A stretch of 64,000 nucleotides of DNA from Pseudomonadota bacterium (GTDB taxonomy: Bacteria > Pseudomonadota > Gammaproteobacteria > Steroidobacterales > Steroidobacteraceae). The notes under the pieces were generated by a model, which saw only the letters and a program-made list of their open reading frames with translations, was not told the DNA's origin and made no database searches. A program made the translations under genes and the position numbers. Position 1 is the first letter of the stretch. Each line of letters opens with the position of its first letter. The stretch lies in contig JAFAEQ010000033.1 of the NCBI GenBank assembly GCA_023423935.1, positions 167,255 through 231,254 on the forward strand, given 5' to 3'. Shown here piece after piece: positions 26,062 to 33,678 of the stretch.

Positions 26062-28023
26062 ATGCCCAATGCGCAGCACGTACGCCCGTCGGGAGCGGGC
26101 GAGGAAGTGAACCTGGAAATCGATGACACTCAAAGCGCCCGCATCCTGGGCGAAGTTGAGGCTCATCAGACCCCGATCCTGGTGCTCAGCCGCGATGCGG
26201 CACTGGTGGAAACGGTCCGCAAAGCCATTCCTCGCGGCGGCGCCGTCACGACGGCACCTGACCTCGATCACGTAGCCGACCGCCTGCCTTCCCTGCGTCC
26301 CGGCGTACTCGTCGTCGATACGGCCAGCACTTCCGACGTCGCAGCGCTCGTAGCGCAGCTCACTCAGCATTTCCCCGAGCTGGTCGTGGTCGTCGCCGGC
26401 AAGCGCGAGGACAGCGCGGCTTTGATGCAGCTCACTGCCGCCGGCCGCATTTTCCGTTTCCTGCTGACGCCGCTGTCCCACGGTCAGACCCGCCTGGCGC
26501 TCGAAGCGGCCATCACCCAGCACCTCGATCTCACGGCTGCCTCACATCGTCAGAGTGCCGGCGGCACAAGCGACGGCGGCAACAAGAACTACGTCATGAC
26601 CTACGGCGCGCTCGCGGCAGGTCTCCTGGTCGTGATCGGCGGCATCTGGTTCGGCATCAAGCAGTTCACCAAGCCCGAAGCGCCGACGCAGCCCCCTGCG
26701 ACGGTGATCGCGCCACCGAGCGGAGTGCCCGAGAAGCCCGATCCCGTGCAGGCCGAGCTCGCGCTGGCGAAAGAAGCCTTCGATCAGGGCAAGTACCTGG
26801 AACCGGCCGGCGAAAGCGCGCTCGACTACTACCGCAGCGCGCTTGCGCTCGACGCTAACAATCAGGCTGCAAAGGACGGCATTCACGATGTCGTCGACAA
26901 GATCCTCTCGCGCGCCGAAGCGGCACTGACTGCCGAGAAGCTCGAAGAAGCGGTGCGCACCATCGAAACCGCCCGCAGTATCGATCCAACCTATCCGCGT
27001 CTGGGGTTCCTGGACACGCAAGTCACTCGCGAACGTGAGCGCCTGAAGCTCACCGTCGCCGCCGAAACAGGCACCCGGGTTCGCTCGCTGGTCGCCCAGG
27101 CGGCCGATCGCATGGAAAACGGCCGTCTGATCACGCCGGCCGGCTCCAGCGCACGCGAACCGCTGCTCGAGGCCCGCCGCCTCGACCCGACCGACCCGAC
27201 CGTGGTGCAGGGCATTCGCGACCTGAGCAACCTGGTCATTGAAGAAGCCCGCAAGTCGCTCGCCGCCGGCAAGATCGAAGAAGCGCAGGCGTATGCGACC
27301 GCCGCCCGCAGCTTGGGCTCCGCCGGTGCAGCGCTGGCTGCAGTCGAACGCTCGCTTGCGGAGGCAACGCGCAGCGGAAGTGCCGCACGCGCTGCGCCAA
27401 GGCCGGCAGGCCCGAACACCGATGGCCTGGTCGCGGAAGTCCGCCAGCGCCTGGCCGACGGCAAGCTCATCGATCCGCCCGGCGGAAGTGCCAGGGATTC
27501 GCTCAGTGCACTGATCGCGCAGACGCCGAATCGACCTGAAGTCGAGGAGTTGTCGAAGGCGCTTTCGACCCGTCTGTTGAATTCCGGTAAGCAGGCCACT
27601 GCCGCCAAAGCCTTTGAACGCGCCGCCCAGCTGATCGCAGCCGCCCGCGAAATCGGCGCCAGGTACAACGAAGCGGCCATCGCTCAGGCCGAATCTGAGC
27701 TCTCCGCGGCCCGCGACCAGAGCGCGCAGCTCACCAACGTCGTGTCGGCGTCTTCGCTCAAGCGCACGCGTATGGTGAATCCGCAGTATCCGGAAGCTGC
27801 CCGCAAGAAAGGCATCGAAGGCTGGGTGGAGCTCGCCTTCACCGTATCGCTGAGCGGCTCAGTCGAGGACGTCGAAGTACGTAACTCGAGCCCTGCCGAT
27901 GTGTTCGACGAAGCCGCGAAGCGCGCCGTGCGTCAGTGGCGGTTCGAGCCGGTGGTCCGCAACGGCCAGATCGTCCCGCAACGTGCCATGGTCCGCCTGC
28001 GCTTCACGCAGCAGGGACAGTAA
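26062..28023 (+). CDS. Second receiver-like-TM-repeat-TonB fusion protein (paralogue of 17110-18984)
   Basis: A 653-residue protein with the same plan as the operon gene at 17.1 kb. It has a receiver-like domain at about 34-160, with Asp86 kept (VLVVDTAS) but the conserved Lys replaced by Thr136 (FLLTPLS) and SRD in place of the acidic pair. A TM helix (about 176-196) and a Pro-rich linker follow. TPR-like periplasmic repeats carry the motif GKYLEPAGESALDYYRSAL and its echoes NGRLITPAGSSAREPL and DGKLIDPPGGSARDSL. A TonB C-terminal domain (about 569-653; YPEAARKKGIEGWVELAF, VRQWRFEPVVRNG) closes the protein. The receiver probably cannot be phosphorylated normally. Start ATG 26062 is 6 nt after CAGGA; GTG 26056 is less likely. 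A terminator follows the stop. Confidence 0.85.
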   Translation: MPNAQHVRPSGAGEEVNLEIDDTQSARILGEVEAHQTPILVLSRDAALVETVRKAIPRGGAVTTAPDLDHVADRLPSLRPGVLVVDTASTSDVAALVAQLTQHFPELVVVVAGKREDSAALMQLTAAGRIFRFLLTPLSHGQTRLALEAAITQHLDLTAASHRQSAGGTSDGGNKNYVMTYGALAAGLLVVIGGIWFGIKQFTKPEAPTQPPATVIAPPSGVPEKPDPVQAELALAKEAFDQGKYLEPAGESALDYYRSALALDANNQAAKDGIHDVVDKILSRAEAALTAEKLEEAVRTIETARSIDPTYPRLGFLDTQVTRERERLKLTVAAETGTRVRSLVAQAADRMENGRLITPAGSSAREPLLEARRLDPTDPTVVQGIRDLSNLVIEEARKSLAAGKIEEAQAYATAARSLGSAGAALAAVERSLAEATRSGSAARAAPRPAGPNTDGLVAEVRQRLADGKLIDPPGGSARDSLSALIAQTPNRPEVEELSKALSTRLLNSGKQATAAKAFERAAQLIAAAREIGARYNEAAIAQAESELSAARDQSAQLTNVVSASSLKRTRMVNPQYPEAARKKGIEGWVELAFTVSLSGSVEDVEVRNSSPADVFDEAAKRAVRQWRFEPVVRNGQIVPQRAMVRLRFTQQGQ

Positions 28024-28046
28024 GCGTCACACGCATCATGCGAACG

Positions 28047-28077
28047 AAAGCCCGGCGCTCGCCGGGCTTTCTTTTTT
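28047..28077 (+). terminator. Rho-independent terminator after the second TonB fusion gene
   Basis: A perfect 10-bp stem AAAGCCCGGC / GCCGGGCTTT with GCTC loop, followed by CTTTTTT, 23 nt after the stop codon. Confidence 0.9.
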
Positions 28078-28080
28078 GGG

Positions 28081-28407
28081 CTCTCTGGAATTTGAAGAGT
28101 CTCCACGGGGGACACGGGGTTAAAACAAATCTGCTCTGAGTTGGGGCCGAGTCCAACATCCGAGTTCGACTCAGTCGAACGATTCCGATTTCACAGGGGG
28201 CGCAGAGTCTCCGCGACAGACAGCTGACCCTCTGAAACGGAAACCCCAGTCTCAGACCTTTGTGCTCTTTGTGCTCTTTGTGGTTACTCCGGTTCCGGTT
28301 CCAGGTTCCGGTTCCAGGTTCCGGCTCCCACTCCGACTCCGGTTACCGCCTCTTCCCGCCCCGCCCGCCGCCCGCTACCCTGCGCGCCTTTTTTCGCCCG
28401 CGCCCTC
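28081..28407. repeat. Spacer of mixed short repeats upstream of the MATE gene
   Basis: It contains a 'gagtctccacgggggacacggggtt' unit of the CCCCGTGGAG family (28099-28123) and a palindrome GTTCGACTCAGTCGAAC (28164-28180) shared with 54.7-54.8 kb. Tandem 'tttgtgctc' units (28259-28284) and a short array of 'ggttccggttcca' units (28290-28325) follow. No coding potential was recognised. Confidence 0.65.
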
Positions 28408-29844
28408 ATGGCCGATCTCGCCGCGCCCACTGCTGTACCGACCTCGCTTCCTGCCCAACGGCTGGATGCGTCCGGTCGTGCGCGAGTGGATCTGCGTGCC
28501 ATTCTGCTGCTGGCTGCGCCGTTTGCTGCGAACAGTGCGATCCAATCGGTCCTGAATCTCACCGATACCTGGTTCATCGGGCACATCTCGACTTCTGCAC
28601 TCGCGGCGATTGCCGCCGTTCACTGGCCGGTGATCGTGTGCATCGCGCTGTTCGGCGGTGTCGGGCTCGCGGGGCAACCCATCGTCGCGCAGGCCACGGG
28701 GGCGAGGCGTTACACGCGAGCGTCACAGGCTGGATGGATTTCGTTGTGGTCGGTGCTGTTCGTCGCGCCGATCTTCATCGCGCTCGGGTTCGCCGGCCGC
28801 CAGCTGCTGCAGCCATTCGGACTCGCACCCGAGATCGAAGATCAGGCACTCGCGTTCTGGCAGCCGCGCATGTACGGCGCGCCGCTCGCGGTGGCGCTAT
28901 GGGGCGTGCTCGGTTTCTTCAACGGCATCGGCCGACCGCAGATCACCTTCGCGATCGATGTGCTGGTCGCCGTGATGAATGCGCTGCTCAACACACTGTT
29001 CATCTTCAAATGGCACTGGGGCATCGAAGGAGCCGCGTGGGCGACCAACTGCGCACAGGCCTGCGGCGTGCTGGCGGCCTGTGCAGTATTCATGGGGCCG
29101 GGCATTCGCCGACGCTTCAGCTCGCATCTCACCTGGCGACTGCCGCTGAAGCGTCTGTATTCGCAATGGAAGCTCGGCTTCCCGATCGGGCTGCTGCTGG
29201 CAGCTGACATGCTCGGCTTCACGCTGTTCCAGCTGATGCAAGTGCGCCTGAGTCCTGTCGATGGTGCTGCTGCGCAAGTGACTATCATGCTGACCTCGAT
29301 TGCGTTCATGCCCGCCGTCGGTATGGCGCTCGCCGGCACGACACTCGTCGGACAATCGATCGGCATGGGCCATCGCGAGTGGGCACGGAAAATCGGCAAC
29401 AGCATCATCCTGCTGTGCATGACGTACATGGGAGTGATCGGCCTCGCACTGGGGCTGTTCTCGCCGTGGCTGCTGCCCGCGTTCGTCGCGAGCACCGATC
29501 CGCAGGCTGCGGAAGTCATTCGCATCGGCACTACGATCATGTGGATCGCAGCGGCGTATCAGTTGTTCGACGGACTGAATCTCGGTTCGAGCTTCTGTCT
29601 GCGTGGCGCGGGCGATGCCAACGTGCCTGCGATCCTGGTCATCGTGCTCTCGTGGTTTCTGTTCGTACCGCTCGCTCACATGCTGACGTTCGCACCCGGT
29701 CAAGGCTGGGTCGACGGACTGCCGCAGTTCGGCTGGGGCGCGATCGGCGGCTGGGCTGCGGCGGTGGTCTACATTGCGGCGCTTGGCGTCGCGATGTGGT
29801 TGCGGTGGCGCTCCGGCGCCTGGGAAAAAATCAAGTTACGCTGA
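28408..29844 (+). CDS. MATE family multidrug efflux transporter
   Basis: A 478-residue inner-membrane protein with 12 predicted helices in two homologous halves, typical of NorM/DinF-type drug:cation antiporters. Signatures include NLTDTWFIGHIS in helix 1-2, GVGLAGQPIVAQATGARR, GFFNGIGRPQITF, and in the second half GMALAGTTLVGQSIGMGHREWARK and SFCLRGAGDANVPAI. Start ATG 28408 is followed by an Ala/Pro-rich cytosolic leader before the first helix at about residue 30. It ends 3 nt before the bioD-like gene, so the two probably form an operon. The substrate is not inferable. Confidence 0.92.
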   Translation: MADLAAPTAVPTSLPAQRLDASGRARVDLRAILLLAAPFAANSAIQSVLNLTDTWFIGHISTSALAAIAAVHWPVIVCIALFGGVGLAGQPIVAQATGARRYTRASQAGWISLWSVLFVAPIFIALGFAGRQLLQPFGLAPEIEDQALAFWQPRMYGAPLAVALWGVLGFFNGIGRPQITFAIDVLVAVMNALLNTLFIFKWHWGIEGAAWATNCAQACGVLAACAVFMGPGIRRRFSSHLTWRLPLKRLYSQWKLGFPIGLLLAADMLGFTLFQLMQVRLSPVDGAAAQVTIMLTSIAFMPAVGMALAGTTLVGQSIGMGHREWARKIGNSIILLCMTYMGVIGLALGLFSPWLLPAFVASTDPQAAEVIRIGTTIMWIAAAYQLFDGLNLGSSFCLRGAGDANVPAILVIVLSWFLFVPLAHMLTFAPGQGWVDGLPQFGWGAIGGWAAAVVYIAALGVAMWLRWRSGAWEKIKLR

Positions 29845-29847
29845 ATC

Positions 29848-30480
29848 ATGACCCGACCTCATCGATTGATCTGCTTCATTGGCACTCGCACCGAGGTCGG
29901 CAAGACCTGGTGCGCCACCCGACTGTTGGCGCGTGCGCGCAAGAAAGGCCTGCGAGTCGCCGCGCGCAAACCCGTGCAGTCCTACGAGAACTCGCACATG
30001 AACACCGACGCCGCCGAGCTGGCCCGCGCCTCGCTCGAAGAAGAGAGGGATGTGTGCCTGCCGTTTCGAAGCTACGCAATCGCACTCGCACCGCCGATGG
30101 CGGCCGACGTGCTGCGCCGCGAACGGATTCTGCTCGATGACCTGATGGCCGAAATGCGCTGGCCCGACGCGATCGACATGGGCATCGTGGAGACCGTGGG
30201 CGGTCCGCGCTCACCGATCGCGCACGATGCCGACAGCGTCGATCTGGTCAGACGTCTGAATCCGGATCAGGTCGTTCTCGTCGTCGATGCAGGCCTGGGA
30301 GCCCTGAACGCAACGCGTCTGTCGCTCGCGGCGCTCGAACCCATGGAGACGATCGTGTTCCTGAATCGCTACGACGCGAACATCGAAAGTCATCGCCTGA
30401 ACCGGCAATGGCTCATCGAACGCTATGCGGTGCGCGCAGTGACCACGGTCGACGAATTGCTCGAGCAGTTAGGCATATAG
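29848..30480 (+). CDS. bioD: Dethiobiotin synthetase-like ATPase
   Basis: A 210-residue P-loop enzyme of the BioD/CobB group. The Walker A variant GTRTEVGKTW, the carbamate-binding Lys in KPVQSY, and ETVGGPRSPI (family ETAGG) are present, and LVVDAGLGALNATRLSLAAL matches the BioD core. BioD closes the ureido ring of dethiobiotin with ATP and CO2. The family KPxxSG motif has Tyr in the last place and no other biotin genes are adjacent, so a related carboxylate-amine ligase role cannot be excluded. It follows the MATE gene by 3 nt. Confidence 0.8.
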   Translation: MTRPHRLICFIGTRTEVGKTWCATRLLARARKKGLRVAARKPVQSYENSHMNTDAAELARASLEEERDVCLPFRSYAIALAPPMAADVLRRERILLDDLMAEMRWPDAIDMGIVETVGGPRSPIAHDADSVDLVRRLNPDQVVLVVDAGLGALNATRLSLAALEPMETIVFLNRYDANIESHRLNRQWLIERYAVRAVTTVDELLEQLGI

Positions 30481-30533
30481 CGATGCTGAGAGCACCCGTT
30501 TCCGCTGCAACGGGATTCTCCAGCTGAGTCTGG

Positions 30534-30917
30534 CTACTTCCAGACATTGGCGTGTTCAGCGAAGTCCTCACGCTGAACATGCACGACACAGAAGCGCTGG
30601 CCCGCCGGCGCTTCCATGACACACCAGCGCGGGAACTGCGCGACGCGCTTTGCGCCGAGCTGCTCGAGCCGCCGCACCTCGGCCTCGATGTCGTCGGTTT
30701 CGATATCCAGATGCACGCGGCTCGCGTGATCGACACGCTGCACCTCGACCTTCAGTCCTTCCTCACCGGTGAGCAGCTCGCGATACTTCTCCGGGTCGCC
30801 TTCTTTCGCCAGCGGCCGTAGCGCATAGCCGAGAGCCGCACTCCAGAACTGCGCCGACCGCTCGAGGTCGTCCGTGTTGCAATCGATGATGAATCCGGCG
30901 AGTCGACTTTTGTGCAT
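30534..30917 (-). CDS. VOC (glyoxalase/bleomycin-resistance) family protein
   Basis: A 127-residue single-chain VOC-fold protein with two beta-alpha-beta-beta-beta modules: AGFIIDCNTDDLERSAQFWSAALGY in the first, and RVHLDIETDDIEAEVRRLEQLGAKRV...VMEAPAGQRFCVVHVQ in the second. Candidate metal ligands lie in FIIDCN and the VHLDIE strand. The family includes lyases, dioxygenases and binding proteins, and the substrate is unknown. It sits alone next to a repeat-rich spacer of about 400 nt. Confidence 0.85.
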   Translation of the reverse strand: MHKSRLAGFIIDCNTDDLERSAQFWSAALGYALRPLAKEGDPEKYRELLTGEEGLKVEVQRVDHASRVHLDIETDDIEAEVRRLEQLGAKRVAQFPRWCVMEAPAGQRFCVVHVQREDFAEHANVWK

Positions 30918-31333
30918 GGGGAAGTGAGGGCAGTGATGGAGGTGATGGAAGTGATGAGTGATGAGTGATGAGTGATGAGCAAGATGATGGCTTATCTCAG
31001 TCCGCCATCACCGGTCTCACTCCATCACTGTCATCACCTTCTCGGGCCGCGATAGAAGTGATGGCGGTGATGACGGTGATGAAAGTGATGGGTGATGATG
31101 CTCCGGTTCGCTTAGGACCGTCATCACCGTCATCACTCCATCACTGCTATCACTTCATCACTGGTGATGCCAGTGATAGCAGTGATGACCTGAGCGGCTT
31201 CGTTTCCGACGTTAACCCAGTGACCCCCGTGCTCCCCGTGGAGATCTTCTTTCTTCATTGAGTGATGAGTGATGATGCTCAGGTTCGCTTCGGACCGTCA
31301 TCACTGTCATCACCTTACTTGTTCGTCATCACC
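30918..31333. repeat. GTGATGA/CATCACT repeat tract between VOC and malQ
   Basis: A 416-nt spacer built largely from 'gtgatgagtgatgatg' and complementary 'tcatcaccgtcatcactccatcactgctatcac' runs, arranged so that arms face each other (for example 'ttcatcactggtgatgccagtgatagcagtgatgacc' near 31155-31192). It also includes a 'cccccgtgctccccgtggaga' unit near 31226-31247 and the phrase 'gatgctccggttcgctta/gatgctcaggttcgctt' twice. No ORF of protein-like composition was seen. The same repeat class is at 2619-2719. Confidence 0.7.
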
Positions 31334-33544
31334 TCACTTATTCGAATTCTCTCCCCGTCGCGCCTTGCTCATCGCATCGAGCATGTCGCGTACGTCATGG
31401 CGATCGAAGATCTCGCGCGTGTTCATCTCCACCTTGCGCTGCCAGTTCGGGTGTTCGAGGTACGTCCCAGGGACGTTGGTGGGAGAGGTCATACCGATCA
31501 GGTCTTCGATCTGAATCATTGCGAAGTTGGCGGAAGACAGGCCGAGGAATGCCTGGATCGCACGGGCGAGTGCGGAGGAATACTGCGGTAGTCCCTCCGA
31601 AGGTTGCCAGTGCCACAGGCCTTCGTTGACGAGCGCCTGCATCATCGCGGGAAGCTCGCGGGCGCGGCCCTCGTGGACTTCCTTGACGATCTTTTCGCTC
31701 GGATACAGATTCAGTCGTTCGCGCAGCTCGATGTCCTTGCTCTCCCACCAGCTGCGCAGCGTCGGCAGATCGTGCGTCGTGACGGTCGCGAGCGCCGTGC
31801 GCACGTAGTCGGACGGCTTCTTGAACGAACCGTCGCCGTGTTTCTCGAACAGCAACACCTTGTAATGGTTGAGCTGATAGCGCTCCATCCCCAGCCGCAC
31901 TTCTTCCGGCACGGTGCCGAGATCCTCGCCGATCACATCGCAGCGGTTGCGCACGCTTTCCAGCGCTAGGATCGCGATCAGATCCTGTAGCGGGTAATGC
32001 ACGTACGCGCCTTCAGCGGAAATTCTTCCCGCGGGCACCCACCACAGCCGACACAGCGTCATGACATGATCGAGCCGCAACGCGCCCACGCTGCGCATGT
32101 TGTTGCGGACCATGACGATGAACGGCTGGTACTCCTGTGCGCGCAGCTCGATCGGATTCTGCGGCGGAATTCCCCAATCCTGACCTTTGAGCGCGAGCTC
32201 GTCCGGCGGCGCTCCCACCGAGGCGCCCTGCAGATACAGGTGTCGATTGGACCAGGTTTCGGATCCCGCAGAGTTCGCACCCACTGCGACATCGCCGTAC
32301 AGGCCCACGGACATGCCCGCAGCGCGCGAGAGCTGCTGCGCGGCATTCATCTGCTCCTCGGCGATCCATTGCAACCACAGGAAGTACTCGACTTCCTGTG
32401 CACGCTCCTTTGCGAAACGATTGACCAGAGAGGATTGCGGATCGCGATACTCCTCCGGCCAGCTCGGCCAGCCCCAGTACTGCGGCCCCTGCAAGCGAAA
32501 GTGAGCATCGAGCGCGTCATACACGGCGTGCAGCCGCAGCGGCTCGCCACGCGCTTCCACATATTTATGAAAGGCCTGTGCCCGCGCCGATGACTTCGCC
32601 AGATGCTCGGTGCGGAAGTGTTCGTACACCCTCCGCAGCACTTCGAACTTCACGCGCGCGACGCCCACGTAGTCGACATTGCGTGGCTCGCGCAGCCGTT
32701 GCAGCTCGCGCTGGAACTCCGGCTCCTCGACACGGCGACGCGCGGTTTCGCATTCGGCGAACTCGGGAATGTCCGGCACCGCAATGTACAGAACATTGAG
32801 GAACTGCCGGCTCGATGGGCTGTAGGGACTGATGTGCGCAGGATCCGCGGGCATCAACGCATGCAGCGGATTCAAGCCGATCAGACTGCAACCGAGCGGT
32901 GCCGCAAGCTCGATGAGCTCGCGCAGATCGCGAAAGTCGCCGATGCCCCAGTTGCGAGTGGATCGCAGCGAATACAGCTGCACCGCGATACCCCACAGCC
33001 GCCGTCCTGCTACGAGCGTGGGATTCTTGTAGGCCTGAGCGGGCGTCACGATCAGTCGCGTGTCGCCGGCAAGACCCGTATCGAGCAGCACCGATACCCG
33101 GTGATAACCGAGCGGCAGATCCGCAGGCAACGGCAGCGACACACGCTTGAAATTGCGCGCCTCCGCATTCGCCTTCGCCTGTACCTCGAGATCCCTCAGT
33201 CGCGCGACGCCCTGACGCTGCTGGCCATCCTCGAGTGTGATCGTCCACGAGACTTCCTTGGCACGCAGATCGGAAGGAATGGTCACAGAAAGCTGCGGCA
33301 CCACCCCGCCGGGCACGACGAGCGTCGGCGGCAACGTGCGCATCCAGTGCGAAGTGTCGAAGGCGTGAATGGACTTCGCGATCGCATCGTCGCTTCCGGC
33401 ATCGATACCCATCGCCTGCAGGATCGCGACACGACTCTCGCGCGACACCTCATGCAGCTCACCACGAAAATCGTGATAAGCCGACCCGATGCCATACAGC
33501 GTGGTCAGCTCGGTGAGTGGATCTTTCTTGGCCACTTCACGCAT
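31334..33544 (-). CDS. malQ: 4-alpha-glucanotransferase (amylomaltase)
   Basis: A 736-residue GH77 enzyme that transfers alpha-1,4-glucan segments between maltodextrins. An N-terminal extension of about 170 residues (beta-rich, MalQ-N type) precedes the barrel. Motifs: NWGIGDFRDL, SLIGLNPLHAL, nucleophile region ALRLDHVMTLCRLWW, acid/base region VIGEDLGTVPEEVR, and VTTHDLPTLRSWW. It is the last gene of the minus-strand glycogen block. The 134-nt gap to glgX holds CCCCGTGGAG-type repeats. GGAG abuts the start codon, so the exact start is not certain. Confidence 0.93.
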   Translation of the reverse strand: MREVAKKDPLTELTTLYGIGSAYHDFRGELHEVSRESRVAILQAMGIDAGSDDAIAKSIHAFDTSHWMRTLPPTLVVPGGVVPQLSVTIPSDLRAKEVSWTITLEDGQQRQGVARLRDLEVQAKANAEARNFKRVSLPLPADLPLGYHRVSVLLDTGLAGDTRLIVTPAQAYKNPTLVAGRRLWGIAVQLYSLRSTRNWGIGDFRDLRELIELAAPLGCSLIGLNPLHALMPADPAHISPYSPSSRQFLNVLYIAVPDIPEFAECETARRRVEEPEFQRELQRLREPRNVDYVGVARVKFEVLRRVYEHFRTEHLAKSSARAQAFHKYVEARGEPLRLHAVYDALDAHFRLQGPQYWGWPSWPEEYRDPQSSLVNRFAKERAQEVEYFLWLQWIAEEQMNAAQQLSRAAGMSVGLYGDVAVGANSAGSETWSNRHLYLQGASVGAPPDELALKGQDWGIPPQNPIELRAQEYQPFIVMVRNNMRSVGALRLDHVMTLCRLWWVPAGRISAEGAYVHYPLQDLIAILALESVRNRCDVIGEDLGTVPEEVRLGMERYQLNHYKVLLFEKHGDGSFKKPSDYVRTALATVTTHDLPTLRSWWESKDIELRERLNLYPSEKIVKEVHEGRARELPAMMQALVNEGLWHWQPSEGLPQYSSALARAIQAFLGLSSANFAMIQIEDLIGMTSPTNVPGTYLEHPNWQRKVEMNTREIFDRHDVRDMLDAMSKARRGENSNK

Positions 33545-33678
33545 CTCCAGATAGCGGAGGTCAGAAACGGAACTCCACGGGGACCACGGGGAACACTGGG
33601 CAAGAATCCTCTCGGTGCGCTTAGCCGGTAACGCTCCTCACCCCGCGCTCCCCGTGTGCCCCGTGGAGACTCTTGTAA
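33545..33678. repeat. CCCCGTGGAG-type repeats between glgX and malQ
   Basis: Two facing copies of the family occur: 'aactccacggggaccacggggaacact' (33570-33596) and 'cgctccccgtgtgccccgtggagactcttg' (33647-33676). They are complementary to each other and could form a long hairpin in the glgX-malQ transcript. The same sequence recurs near 28.1, 31.2, 54.6 and 54.9 kb. Confidence 0.6.
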
